Shown here piece after piece: positions 49,725-61,842 of a stretch of 64,000 bases of DNA. Source of the DNA: Stichopus chloronotus (taxonomy: Eukaryota > Echinodermata > Holothuroidea > Aspidochirotida > Stichopodidae); NCBI GenBank assembly GCA_021234535.1, contig CM037839.1, positions 29,718,975 to 29,782,974 of the forward strand, read 5' to 3'. The position numbers were made by a program, and so were the translations under genes. Numbering within the stretch: position 1 is the stretch's first letter; every line of letters starts with the position of its first letter. The notes beneath the pieces were generated by a model that was not told where the DNA came from, ran no database searches, and worked only from the letters and a program-made list of their open reading frames with translations.

Positions 49725-50090
49725 AACAAGAAATCGATTTAATACTGCAGTAAGTGACATATTATCGAATTAATGCTAGCATGACAGTTCATATCAACAT
49801 CAAATCGATGTGAGGTTGGCATCGACTTCATGCTAACGTGAAATGACGTTGGCATTAAATAGATTTAATATTAACTTTAAATCGATTAAATGCTAGCATA
49901 AGTATAAGAAATGATGTTTGGGACTCGTTATGAGTTACATTAGGCTTAAAAAACATCGAATTAATTTAAACATTGACAAGCTCAATGCTTAGCATTTGGT
50001 CATTGTAAATGCAAAATTAAATCGGCAGTAATCTCATTTGAGGACGTTTCGTTAACCACTGCGGTAAATCTGTGACGTTAGCATGTTAGC
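49725..50090. repeat. Degenerate ATCGAT/GCTAGCAT motif cluster
   Basis: Variants of AAATCGATTTAAT and GCTAGCATGA alternate at least eight times without a fixed period. No coding potential. It may be a decayed satellite or a set of binding sites. Confidence 0.4.
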
Positions 50091-50222
50091 ACCACTAACG
50101 GTTTTGTCACAGACCCCCCGGGCCCCCGACACCCCCTAACCCTTTTCCTGTAGTAACTATCAGGGAAAGTTGTTCGAGGTGAAATTATTCTCCGGGTTGA
50201 GAAATTTTTGGAGATGGTCTTG

Positions 50223-50273
50223 GTGCAGGAATGTTGGGGTGCAGGAATGTTGGGGTGCAGGAATGTTGGGGTG
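50223..50273. repeat. 16-bp tandem repeat, three copies
   Basis: GTGCAGGAATGTTGGG is repeated three times without mismatch. Confidence 0.9.
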
Positions 50274-51012
50274 GGGGAAAATTGTTCAAGGGACAAGAGT
50301 TGTCCGATCCATACGGCATTGTCAATGGTTGGCACATACAAGTACGTACCTCGGGAATTAGTGTGAAAGTAAAACTGGTCTTTCCACTTCCGGGTATGCC
50401 AAGCTTGTGTAATATATTTTTCTACCGAATTATATAATATCCATCCTCACATAGAAACTGGAGACATTTGTATGGTTGTCCTATTTATAATACTTAGCAA
50501 ATTATTCAGCCATGACACTTGAAGTGCACCGTATTGTCACCTGATTTCGTATTATGCATACCGTATATTCAGTACACTGAGGTTACAGCTAGCTGCATGC
50601 AACGCATGACAGACAATTTAACTAACGCTGATCGCAGACTGCCGGGCATACAACTCCCGTAACATCTTCATATCGTCGTTTTGCGAGGTCTTTTCGCAAC
50701 ACATATCGTAAGTGGCACTTTCTATGGTTCTGTAAAGAATTTCATTTTGTATTTTAAGCATAAGTTAATGCTATTCGGTCGCTTCATCGCAAGCGAAATG
50801 GTATCTCACCACGTTTCGCCAACTCGCTACACACGAGTCGCTCTCCTTGCTCTTTACTTAGGTAACAGTATTACAATGCGGTCAGTACCAACTCACTGGT
50901 TGTACTTTCAGCTGTACACGACTCGCTCACTGCGTTGTTCCACTAGTTAGCACTGCGACAACAAAATGATGCTTCACAATGATATGGAACGGCAATAGGG
51001 GGACATGAATTT

Positions 51013-52129
51013 TTGTTGTAGTTTGTCTCATTTGATTTTCTTTCCTTTTTGGTTTGTCTCACGCAATTTTGTCGTTTCATTCAACTTTCTCCCTTTGCAG
51101 TTTGTCACTTTTTCGTTTGCTTCATGTAAGGTTGTCTCATTTAAAGACAAAATTGAAGAGAATTGAAAATGTCTGGGGTGATGAGTTTTTACACTTGGAG
51201 CAAAGTTTTCAAAAAGAAAACAAAACTGTTATTGTTAGAAATTACTGATAGTAGCTGTGGAATTATAGAAATTATGATAGCATAAATGTTATAGATAAGA
51301 GCAATCCAAAATACTACCATTTTTCAAAAAATGTTTTTCTCATTACTGGAGAAATTGCAGAAGCAAGATCTCTATTTCAAGGTTGGGTACATGCAGTCAA
51401 GAACATCCGGGAAGTGATGTTCATCTGATGTTTTGAAAAGCCAGACATTCTTGGGTATGCTTAGCACCAACTGATCGCTGAGCCTAATAGTGCCCTTTTT
51501 GTGAAGACTTCACACCCTTCTTTAATTCTGGACTGACTCCCTCCTGATAAGATATTCCTAGTGTCTGAAACTGCTGGGGTGGGATTGCCACTCAAGCAAC
51601 TGGAAAATATGCATGTCCAGCCAGCTGGAATTTTTACCTCCATACACCCCTAAAGATATGACTCCATCAACAGCCCTACGAGTAAGAGTGCTTATTGGCT
51701 TGCGCACATCCAAAAAGACAATCATGCAATAACTGCAGTCTATCGATCTGCACATGTATGTCAGTAATTAGGCACTGTCTATACATACGAAGTACTGCAA
51801 GACTTTTTTTCCTCTTGAATGCATGCTAATAGACACTCATATACTAACTATAATGGAGATAATTTGTCCGTGTGCGTGCAAATAAGCTTGTTTATTTGTA
51901 CGTGTACAGTAGAAGAGACGGACAAATGGGAAATGTCATGTTTTGCTCCAGTCTGTGTTTCCATTGTAATTAAAGTGACCAATAGCGGGGAAAATGAGAC
52001 AAACCTGAATGAGATGAAGTTCAATGAGACAACGTGCGGTGAGACGAACTTCAGTGAGACAAACTTAAATGAAGCAAACTCGAACGAGAGGAACTGTAGT
52101 GAGATAACTTCAATGAGATAAACTTCAAT
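51013..52129. mobile_element. Foldback-like element: inverted arrays of a 15-bp subrepeat
   Basis: The right arm 51996-52129 has nine units of GAGACAAACTTCAAT type, all 15 bp but one. The left arm 51013-51141 has about eight degenerate units of the reverse complement (GTTTGTCTCATTT). Each arm is ~130 bp, and about 850 bp separates them with no coding frame recognised. Terminal inverted repeats built of short tandem subrepeats define foldback elements; from memory, TU elements of sea urchins have 15-bp subrepeats. Confidence 0.6.
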
Positions 52130-52989
52130 TACATTGTCTGAATAGCATGTCAGTTGGAACAAGCAAAAATATTTGGAGGGCTGCATGCCGGCTAATTAGG
52201 CTAGCCTGCGTAGTCTCTGCCGGTTTTGTCAGTTCTCAAGTGATCATGGAACTGCCATTTTAAAGGCTGTAATGCATCACCCCAGACAGTTTAAATTCTC
52301 CCAACCACCTACCTCTAGTCCCTCCCTCAGCCTGTCTTACATTCCTCCACATGTGTAATCAAAACAATGGATCCCTGTGTATGCTGTGTAATACGAGCTG
52401 CTCTGCATCTTTCGAAGTTGCTGGCAATCTAAGAGTACTGTAACTTAGAACCAGTTGAGAATTTTCCTTTCAGGGAGGTAAAAATATAGCTTAGGGTGAT
52501 GCAATACAGCCTTTAAGTATTGCGATACAAGTGGAAGAGGACTTAATCTCTAGAGCTTGTCACTGAATATCTCGCCTGGGTGACTAATTATGGTGTGACA
52601 TATAATACTGCACACCATTTTCCAATACCTGTACCTGCTGTATGCATGTAATGTAAGATAACACTGGTGGCCAAGAATTCTCCAGCCTGCACAGTGGTAG
52701 CCTAGGTATGGTACAAATTTCCCAGGAACAAGAGATATACTCATATGACAGTTGAAATGACTGCCAATTATATAAACTACATAACTTCCTCCATCTACCC
52801 CATCATATGACCAAGTAATAACTTATTTATCTCTTTTGCACAATAAGACTTTTCCCTCACAGAAATCTTCCATGTGCAACTGTCTCCACTTCAGACAACA
52901 AATCTATTCTACATTGTTTGATGACAGAAGGAGCACTGTATCTCAGACAATGATTCCTCTGGGAAAGATAAGGGTCAACCTTTCTCCCA

Positions 52990-53170
52990 TTCATATAGCC
53001 TTCGAATGCAAGGTTTTGCATTCAGAAGTTAAACTGAATGCAACTTTTGCCTTCAAAATGCATTCAGGATTTTGCCTTCAAACTACTGAATGCATTCATA
53101 TAGCCTTCGAATGCAATTTTTAGCATTCAGAAGGCAAACTGAATGCAATCTGAATGCAAATATTGCATTC
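52990..53170. repeat. GAATGCA-rich tandem repeat
   Basis: GAATGC or its complement occurs more than ten times in 180 bp, within a partial duplication whose copies start TTCATATAGCCTTCGAATGC at about 52992 and 53096. Confidence 0.7.
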
Positions 53171-53174
53171 GTGT

Positions 53175-54515
53175 TTGGTATGGGACTGTCAAGAAATTTA
53201 AGATACACAGCTGTCAGAACAAATGCACGTCCAAAGGGATCAGCAAATTGAAAAAATGACGTTGCATAATTTGACCTGATTTTATACAGTAATTTTAAAG
53301 TGAAATAAACACCAATTCATTTATTGCAACTTCTGGTCAACTCATAACCTTCCCAGCAGGTGTTGGTATGTACGACCATTTAATATATATGCCTACTAAC
53401 CTAAACACCTGTGAATACTTACAAATTTATCATATCTAAGATCCAAGGTCTACATATTTATGAGTCTTTCTATTACAACTGATGATGTTGCTCAAAAGAG
53501 CATGAATAATCATAGCCTAAGGAAAAGAAGTATTGAGTGCTTCTGAGTGTAATTCTTTATGTCAGCATACATGAAGTTTAATAGCTTTAAGTCAAGACGC
53601 ACATTCAGTGGGAATCCAAGCGATTGTTCACGGATGTTGGTATCACAAATGCAGTCAGAGCTGATGAATGAGTAATAAATGTTTGTTTTGTGGGCAAGTC
53701 AACTCTGGGTTGTACATGGATATAAACTTAAAACTGGCTTTTTACCCCATATTTTTCCCCGTAACTGCAGTACTGCAAGAGAAGAGACTACATGAATATC
53801 ATAGCAAAACTTATTTACCTGTACTCTATATTCAGAAAGTGAAAAACAAGCATAACTGCCATGTGAATAACCCATATATCGCTGAATCTCTCCTATTATA
53901 CTTGAAGCAAACAATTTTCTATTCCCCTTTTGTATAAACCTTCAGATATGATAGGAAGTTCAGTTGGTTTGCTTGAACACAGAAAAAACAGGAAGCAAAA
54001 TATTCAGAACCGAAGTGGCTTCATTTTCTCGTGGAAAATCGGTGTACACATACTTCCACAACGACTACGATGTACTGTACGATACTCCTAATTTGTCGTT
54101 TTGTCACAAGTTCCGTCATTGTAGCAATTGCCCATAAATTTATGCAAGCTGTCAGTCCGCAGTAATATGCATGGACATTAAACATCAGTGCTCATGGCTC
54201 ATGTTTCAAGGATAGTTAGTGCAGAGATTAACCCTTTCACTTTAAGTTGGTGAATGTTCAACTTAGAAAGGTCAGAAACAGAATTACTCATCCTGAAACA
54301 CCTCCGCATTTTCTGCTTTTATCTAATTTCACACTGGACTTCTTTAGTCATCCACAAAGGCTTACTACTTTTGCGATAGCGAGACTCACCCGGAACATGA
54401 TGATTTGTAATATGTATGTCAATATATCAGGTGTGAAGTCCCAAGATTCTGAAGCACTCTTGCCACCATATCCAATTTGCACCTTTCAATAAATTGTCAA
54501 TTGCTGCAGTATCTG
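53175..54515. other. No gene recognised
   Basis: Short open frames only, no recognisable domain. Confidence 0.45.
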
Positions 54516-54519
54516 CTTT

Positions 54520-55325
54520 AGAAAAACCTGCAATCCTTTCCTTGCTAGTAGAATTGAACACCCCACAGACAACATCAAAGGCTTCAATTTCATGGTCACT
54601 GTACCTTATTTACCTAGATTCTCAAAATTGTCAGCAACATTAGGATCAGATGTGAAAATGAGATCAAGAATATTTTCACCCAGTTGGAAAAGAAACATGC
54701 TGGTGCTAGAAACAGTCCTGAACAACCTCACGAAAATCAGTACCTTTACTACCACTTAATTCCTCAGTCCAATCAATGTCTGGAAAATTGAAGTCACCCA
54801 TGATAATAACATCACCCTTAGCAGCTTTCCTAATTGAGTTAAATAACAAATGATCATTTTCTTTCCCACTGTTTGGAGAGCGATAAACTATACCAATTGT
54901 GAGTACTGAACCAGGAGCTTTGTTAGAGTTACTTAGAGTTTAACTTGCACCGCACAGAGTTGACAAAGGATCCTTGCAGCTCTGGTTTCTCATCACTTAC
55001 AATATTCATACAACAAAATCCCTCCACCAAACCCGTCATTAGAATCAACCATATCTTGACGATATACCACATGCCCAGGACAAGAAACCTCAGCACTATC
55101 AATACCATCCCTTAACCAAGAATCAGTTACACAAAATATGTCTGGCTTCATATCCTTTAGAAGTATGGCAAATTCATCAAATTTATTACAAATACTCCTA
55201 GCATTAGTAGAAGTACTCCCTGGAACTCCTAACCTATGATTCCGTTTTAACTCTATTAGATTTTGATCACGGATTAAGCTAGAGTTCAACATATGAGGCA
55301 CAACATTAAGGCAAAAATTTAGCAA
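54520..55325 (-). pseudogene. LINE endonuclease fragment
   Basis: On the minus strand, NARSICNKFDEFAILLKDMK, PDIFCVTDSWL and GFGGGILLY begin an APE-type endonuclease; further down, GDVIIMGDFNFPDIDWTEE follows in a shifted frame. No reverse transcriptase follows. It is a 5' piece of a CR1-like LINE, possibly of a different subfamily from the 40-kb copy. Confidence 0.75.
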
Positions 55326-56341
55326 TGATTTTACTTAATATTGCCAGAAGGCTGCAAACATACAAAATAAACGAGAAGAAATGAAATTGCAAAATATCAA
55401 TAAAGGTGAAGTAAAGTGGTTCCAACAAATAGTGTCTTCTGTTTCAATTGTTTAACATAAATGACTCTTTCTAATGATTGTTCTGTTCTTGATAACCTTG
55501 GCTTGACATGAAAGTGACAATAATGCTTTAATTTTGTTTTTCCCCAAAAGAGAATGTTCTGGCTCTCTCAACACACACTATAGCTCGGAATGAATCTCAG
55601 TCTCCCCCTCTTGACTATACATCTGTACGGCTAACTTCCTCAGATTCACGTACAGTAAGAACTTGTCTCTAAATGTCTCTTACCCACATGAGCCATTGGA
55701 AACAATTAAATCTATGGACATTTTTTCATGCACTTTCGAAAATAATTGATACACATTTTTAAAATCCCCCTAATTGAGCACATCCCCAGGGATTTACGCA
55801 TTAACCATTTCATTATTCTGCCATGTACATCAACCCACCTGGAAAAGAAAGTGCATAGCACTTGCTCCGACACCATAACCTAACCTACGGATTACTCTAC
55901 ATCACATGCCCCTGTTAGTCCTACATATCATTTCAGTATGTAAAACTTGCCCAATTAAATAGGAATCCTAAATTTACTAGTCCCAATATAATAAAATAAC
56001 TTTCCCTTATATTGATAAATTCACAGACCCAATGCTGCCTCAGTCCGTCCTGGTGGTACTACGTATAGGGTTTGTTGCAACTTGTATCTTCCCCCACCTA
56101 GCCCCAAGTTGTGCCTAATGTTACCTATTGAGGTTGGAGTACAGTCTGACCCTCACAGTGTCTTTTGCAGAAGTGAACCTCTGCTGTTCACAACACTGGT
56201 CAGTGACCAGCTGCCATCTGCTAGCACCACAGCTGTAAACCAAACATGTGATTGCATTGTTCACAACATACCATTTGAATTATATGCAAGATACCATGCG
56301 TCTCTTACATCCATGCATGCACATTTCTTGAAACCACCAAT

Positions 56342-56465
56342 ACCATGAGGGATTGTCCATTTACTCCACAGGTAAGTAATGAAATAGCAAATATACACAC
56401 AATACCATTAGGGATTGTCCATTTACTCCACAGGTAAGTAATTAAATAGCAAATACAAACTAAAT
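56342..56465 (+). promoter_or_regulatory. 62-bp tandem duplication carrying a perfect splice donor twice
   Basis: Two near-identical 62-bp copies each contain CAG then GTAAGTAAT, a full U1-consensus 5' splice site, with cut points after 56371 and 56433. The next strong plus-strand acceptor is at 57061-57062, start of the membrane-protein gene. I infer the donor of a 5' non-coding exon. Confidence 0.4.
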
Positions 56466-57062
56466 GAAGATGCCATTGTGACAGATTATTTCTTTTATTG
56501 TAACCCCTGTACTCAGAATACCTTTTTGGTTGAGCCACGAGTATCCTTATAATGATCATCCACTGTCCTCATTGCCCCAAAGTTAGTTTAAACACAGCAG
56601 TAAAGTTAACCATCATTCCAAACAGTGTGTCCCATTGTTACCTAAATGTGATCCGTCCCTTGCAAACAAATATCTCCCACCATTGAAACATGACCACTTA
56701 TCAACAAACAGCCAATTCTCACATGACATCATACATGATAAGGTTTCATCGAAGGAAAAAACCCTAACTATGATGGTATTACTCGCTATCACCTCATGCT
56801 CTATCATGCAGAAAAAGGTTTTCTTGAGACATGATTTTAGCACATGATAGAAATTCTGTGTCTAGCAAATGTAAATGAAAATTCTGAACATAAGCTACTT
56901 AACCAATTATTCAAAATTTTTTAACTAATTGGGATGGGACCCTGTGATTAAATCTTGGTACTCTACATGCTTACGGTATTGCTGTCCCCTCTCTTGAAAA
57001 TCTGTGGAGATCTGCTGCAAGCTTTCATATATAGTGCTGCATCTGTATTTTTTTTTTTTCAG

Positions 57063-57196
57063 ATTTACTACAAGGAGAGTTTGAAACAAGATGGCCTCCA
57101 AACATGATGTCATTTTCATCATCTTGGCAGTACTGACTGCCATCTCATTTGTTACAGTACAGGTAGTCAGTGGGCTTACCATGAGTCAATCAAAAA
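57063..57196 (+). CDS. Membrane-protein gene, first coding exon
   Basis: The acceptor is a 15-T tract ending TTCAG; donor is AAAAA then GTAAGT. The ATG at 57091 has context ACAAGATGG (A at -3, G at +4). It encodes MASKHDVIFIILAVLTAIS and on, a hydrophobic N-terminus that is a signal anchor or first helix. One base of a split codon remains. Confidence 0.8.
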
Positions 57197-60100
57197 GTAA
57201 GTGTTCAAAAGCATAATGCTTCAGGTATTCATTATTATGCATGTATTCATGTGCATAATTAACCTATTTTGTAACTCCTAGACATTGGTCAAGATACAAA
57301 TTTGAAGCAAATCCCTAGTATTTTAGATGTAATTGATGTAGCTACAAACCAATATGTCTCACCAGCAACTTGAAAGTAAACTATTGGCCAGCAAGAAAGT
57401 GCTAGCAAGGATTTAGGCCTACCATTCTTCCAAGAGCTGATGAGCATGCCCCCCTCCCCGTACAATAATCTTTAGCAATAACGAGTTGAAAAGTTATGAC
57501 TGAATGATAGACTGTGTGTTTGTGCAATGTGTATTGAATGAGCAACCTAATAATTATTGTTTAAATGTGTCTTCAATATTGTAATTTTTGGACATTGAAA
57601 TGTTAATTTTGGGCAGAAAAAGTTGGGAGGCTCCTTCCTGGGGAATAGGTATATTTGGAGGGAAATTTATGTATTCATAGGTAAATTTATGCATTTAAGG
57701 GAAATTAAATTTCGTTGGAAGAGGTTTATTACAACGTACAGTGACAAAGTTAGACCCCCTTCCCAGGGAAAAAAAAACCTTTTTTCCTGCACAGATATTG
57801 ATCAAGCATTCTCCCAACAACCTCTACAATGAGGCAGCTGGAACCACATTCCAAGTCAACAATTATTGACAGGAAATTTGCAACTTTTGCTGTTTATGTT
57901 TAATCCAGATTTAATCGTTCAATCTTTATCGTTCTTCCCGCTCCTTTGCAGATATTTTCAACAACACAAACCGCAGTGACTATGATACAGACATCAACCC
58001 CCCAAAATGGGCCTTCTCCATCTGGTTTTTAATCTACACCTGGCAGGCAGCATGGATTGTCTACATGCTCACCACCATTTGCCGTCGGTATGACGGTAAA
58101 CCCATCTACCAACAGCTCAGCGTCATCACTTCAACGTTCCTGGTGGTGTACATCATCAACCAGATACTCAGTGTCGGGTTCTTCTTTATCTACATCAGCC
58201 AGATGGACGACACCATCACCCCGATGCTCAGTGTCTTCTCACTCTGGATATCTGTTTTCGTTTGTTTGATGATATACCACTACAACATGGCTGCTGTTCC
58301 TTGCTCGACAGCCTGCCGCCTCAGGTAAGACTCAGAGAGCCATGTGCTCTGCTTTTGTCTTTTTGTGATGTAAAAACGCAATTAGCACTTCATTACATGG
58401 TCATGTTTGTTGCAGTAATAGTTGCCCTCTGTGATGCAAGATTTCATAGTGTATTTCAATGACCCCAGGTTTCAGTCAGGTCTGTTGACCGCTCTTTGAG
58501 ATATTGTGTTTACAAGAAGAATTACTCTTGAATAAATATTCATAGAATCACTGAGAGTAATTCTATGAATATGCCTAAAGCATGTTTACCTTCAGAATGT
58601 CACACAGGCTTTATCTGCTGAGAATATTGTTGCTTAAACATAAGCAGTGCAAACAGAACAAGGTGACAACATCCAGTTTGTTCGCAATATCTTCATAAAA
58701 GTGTGTTTTCTTTTTCCAAAGAGAATAGCCCGTATAGTCTTGCTTCACTGGGCTTACACAGAGTCTTGTACTTTGTTATTTGCTATTTGCTATTTCACTG
58801 TCTGTTTTCTGTTCAATGTAGCCACATACTAGCATAGATCTATAAGTTGTACCAGTCACATCTACAGCTACTGTACCTACAGCATGGAACTACTTCCATG
58901 CTTATAGCAATATGTTTTAAAGTGTTCGCAGTGACTCAGGCAACTTTATCATATACCACAAATTGTTTTTCTCATATCAGTGCATCATTAACTCATGCAG
59001 AGGTTGTATGTAAGTGTAGAGAAAAAAATAGTTCAGACACAAATTGATTGAGTTTTGTAAACCTCCTTCCTGGTTGGATCTGTGCCAGGATATTTGCATG
59101 GTTTAATTTTTCTGTAGTAGAATGCACAGGTTCAGTTGTAAACAGAAAGTCATTTGCTCTGAAAGGTCTCATTGTGAAGTTCTTGTGAAATCAATTGAAA
59201 CAAATTAATCTGTTAATTAATGTCCCTGCCTAGGTGTCTATTAGTAAAAGTAACATGTAACACCTATGGACAACAAGATTGAGTGATCTTATAGCTTACA
59301 ATGTGTCAACAGTTTTTAGTTTCATACTTAAATGTTCCAAAGAGAAGCAAACAGCAGTGCATGATATTGGTTGTTTGGTTTTTAAACCCAAGAGCTGTCC
59401 TGTAGCAACTGTTATTTTGATTTTTCACAAACCCAGTGTACAGTAGGAACACATGCAGTACCAGTATACAAAACTACTTAACAAAACATGGTTTCAAATT
59501 CTGGTAAAAATTCATAGTACTATGAATCACAGTCCCAAAATTGTGACATGATTTGGGAGGAGGATAGCTTGCAAATGGAATGGTCCAGAGTTGTTTGCTC
59601 AAATGAGATCTTTTTCACAGTACTTCAGTCTCTATGCTCATGAATATGAAAATTGTTACAACTTTTGCAACTCTGTGATGCAGAGATCACATTTAAATTG
59701 TTTCAGAAGTTTTTTTCGTAGACAAACTAAGGATTATGGGGGGCTGATTTCTATCTCCAGAGAGTGTTAACACTTTGGTTGAACAGTCCATTGTGATTAG
59801 AGAGGTACAAAGATGTTTTACTATACTGCATGTTCATCTTGACAGATGCTGTAGCATAGAAACTCACAGCCAAGTGTAGCAAATTAAGTGACAGTTGACT
59901 TAACATTGCTATTTGCCTGTTGTTCCTGCTGTCATGTTCTCAAAATGCCTTTGTTCAAAATATCCTTTCAAATCCAGGCCATTTTTCTAAATCCCCCGAA
60001 TCAGATTGATATTAAATCATCGTGAGATCGAGTGGGTGTGTTCGTTGTTGTTCAATGTAGACTTCACTGAGGTGATTGGATTGGCTCTTCTCCCATGTGT

Positions 60101-61842
60101 CACTCAATGAGGTAATTAATGTCGGAATTAATTAGCAGAGACTGCTCATGATATGCTTGTGTAGCAGCGCGATCATGAGATGATCATTCAGTTGTGGGTG
60201 GAACATCCTCAGTGTCCTGATTGACACTCTGTGTGGATGTAAATGTAGTCCAGTGTATGAAGCATAGTTGTGCTGGAACGTAAAAAAAAATAATCAGAAG
60301 TGCACTTCAGGTATGTGCTTTCGCAAAGCTCTCGCTCATTTTGGATTTAAAGCGGCGTCATTGATATGTGTACCCACGCAATATTACCGTAGGAAGAATA
60401 GTGTGATGACGCAGCGTTCAAACTCCCTACTGTAACTACCCAGAATATTAGGACAAAACGTGTGGTATTACTAAATGGTGAAAGTTTTGTGTTTGGAATT
60501 GGGAGTAGGTAGGTCATTTGCTCAGGAAACACTGTTTATTTGTCTTCAGGAAGTTCAGGTAGGAACGTGAATTCCAACAAGCAAGGTTAACTAGTTGAAA
60601 ACGAAACTACATTTTAACTTTGCCATAAATTTGCAGTTTCCTGAAAAGTTTCATATGCAGTGTTTTTCATTTTAGCTGATTGTAAACATGCACAATACAA
60701 ATAATAGATGCTGATATGTAATGTGCAATTTTTGCTTCTTTCACACCGTTTTGTGAATTTTACTACACTCTAAATCTACTGTGTCATGCACAGATATCAC
60801 TTAAAGGAGTATTTCACTGACACGGAGAAGACACTGGACTAAGAAGTTCTTGAATGAATGAGAAAATCATTCTTTGCAAGCATTTTGCAATCCAATGCCA
60901 ATATCATGTTCCTAACTCAAGATATTGCTGTTTGGAGAAACTGCTCTCTTCTGATCAAGAAAGATCTGAAGTTCACTGTTAGAAAAGTGCTTTGTGCCTG
61001 TGGCATATTATTGTGAAAAGTATGTTTTTCTTTTGAAATTGAAGCACTTATTTAACTTCGAAATTGGAACCTGGTAGGATGTTGTTTATTGTCAATTTAC
61101 CTTAAAATATAGAAATTAAGGTCACATCTGTTAATGTAATGTTTCTTTGATTACAATCAAGATTATAAAGAAAAGAGACGCAGGATTTTCAGGGAGGTGT
61201 GCCAGTGTGGCTCACAAGTATCCCATAATGCATTGTACCATTTTAAAATAGGTGTTTTCTCAGAAATTTTCCTTAGGTCTGTTAGGTATCATTTCAGATT
61301 TAATTTCATATGGTTACATCAACATGGGTTCATTATCATGTTACCAAAGCACTTATTTCGGTGAAGCAACAAGTTGCCAACTATCTTCATTTTGTTAAGA
61401 AATAAATTCATTTCATCCCAATATTACTCTTGTTTTGTCTTCGAAATCATTCTTTTTTAGGCAAGACATAATATGTCTGATAGTCCTGGTCCAGAACGGA
61501 CTGGCAATCTACCTGTCGTGGTTGACTCTGGCTGACATGCTAGTGCTAAACTCCTTTGTCGTCTATTATATCGGTGTCCCGATGACGATGGCTTCCTGCA
61601 TGACTCTCACCCTCCTCTCCGTGATTGTGATCATCTACTTCTTCCTGGAGTTGACCTTTTTGAGGAGGTACGTAAGATTCACCTTCACCACCTACCCGAC
61701 GTTGATGTGGGGTCTGACCTCCATCACCATCGACAAGTGGGATCCACAGAACCCTACCTCCATCTATGTCCTGGTGTTGTTGCTGGTGGTGTCGGTGTTC
61801 TTCTTCATCAAGGTCGGCAGTCACTTTCAGCCACAGGGATAA
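57063..61842 (+). CDS. Uncharacterised seven-pass membrane protein, 3 coding exons
   Basis: Coding exons 57091-57196, 57952-58324 and 61461-61842 total 861 nt and give 286 aa with matching phases. Exon 1 starts with 28 nt of 5' UTR after a T-rich acceptor at 57061-57062. Hydrophobic segments lie at about 7-29, 54-78, 91-117, 126-147, 161-190, 204-224 and 260-277. Two N-glycosylation sequons (NNT 39, NRS 42) sit in the loop after the first segment. The motif PPKWAFSIWFLIYTW at 52-66 and NGLAIYLSWLTLADML at 172-187 loosely recall Trp-rich TspO/MBR proteins, but that family has five helices, so I do not assign it. The function is unknown to me. The gene looks intact. Confidence 0.8.
57952..58324 (+). 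CDS. Membrane-protein gene, second coding exon
   Basis: Acceptor CTCCTTTGCAG, donor CAG then GTAAGA. It encodes residues 36-159, with the two sequons, NPPKWAFSIWFLIYTW and three hydrophobic helices. Local base composition is clearly more GC-rich than the flanks, as expected of coding DNA here. Confidence 0.87.
58325..61460 (+). other. Intron 2 of the membrane-protein gene (3.1 kb)
   Basis: Apart from the R1 scrap, a short inverted repeat around 58530-58570 (ATTCATAGAATCA and ATTCTATGAAT) is visible. No extra exon: joining exons 2 and 3 directly keeps the frame. Confidence 0.6.
58470..58515 (+). repeat. R1 fragment in intron 2 of the membrane-protein gene
   Basis: Short match: CTGTTGACCGCTCTTTGAGA then ATTGTGTTTACAAG. 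Same orientation as all other R1 copies. Confidence 0.5.
61461..61842 (+). CDS. Membrane-protein gene, last coding exon
   Basis: The acceptor follows a strong pyrimidine tract (TTCTTTTTTAG). It encodes residues 160-286, with three hydrophobic helices and a short polar tail ending HFQPQG, then TAA. A weak ATTAAA lies near 62104. Confidence 0.87.

Larger units (their letters stand above)
48950..51000. other. No gene recognised
   Basis: It contains a poly-G run at about 49139-49154, the motif cluster at 49.7-50.1 kb and the 16-bp repeat. No exon recognised. Confidence 0.45.

Noticed and set aside
51819..52121. 100-codon open frame with an Asn-Glu-Thr pentapeptide repeat
   Set aside because: It follows from the 15-bp subrepeat of the foldback-like element; an open frame on the other strand overlaps it equally well.
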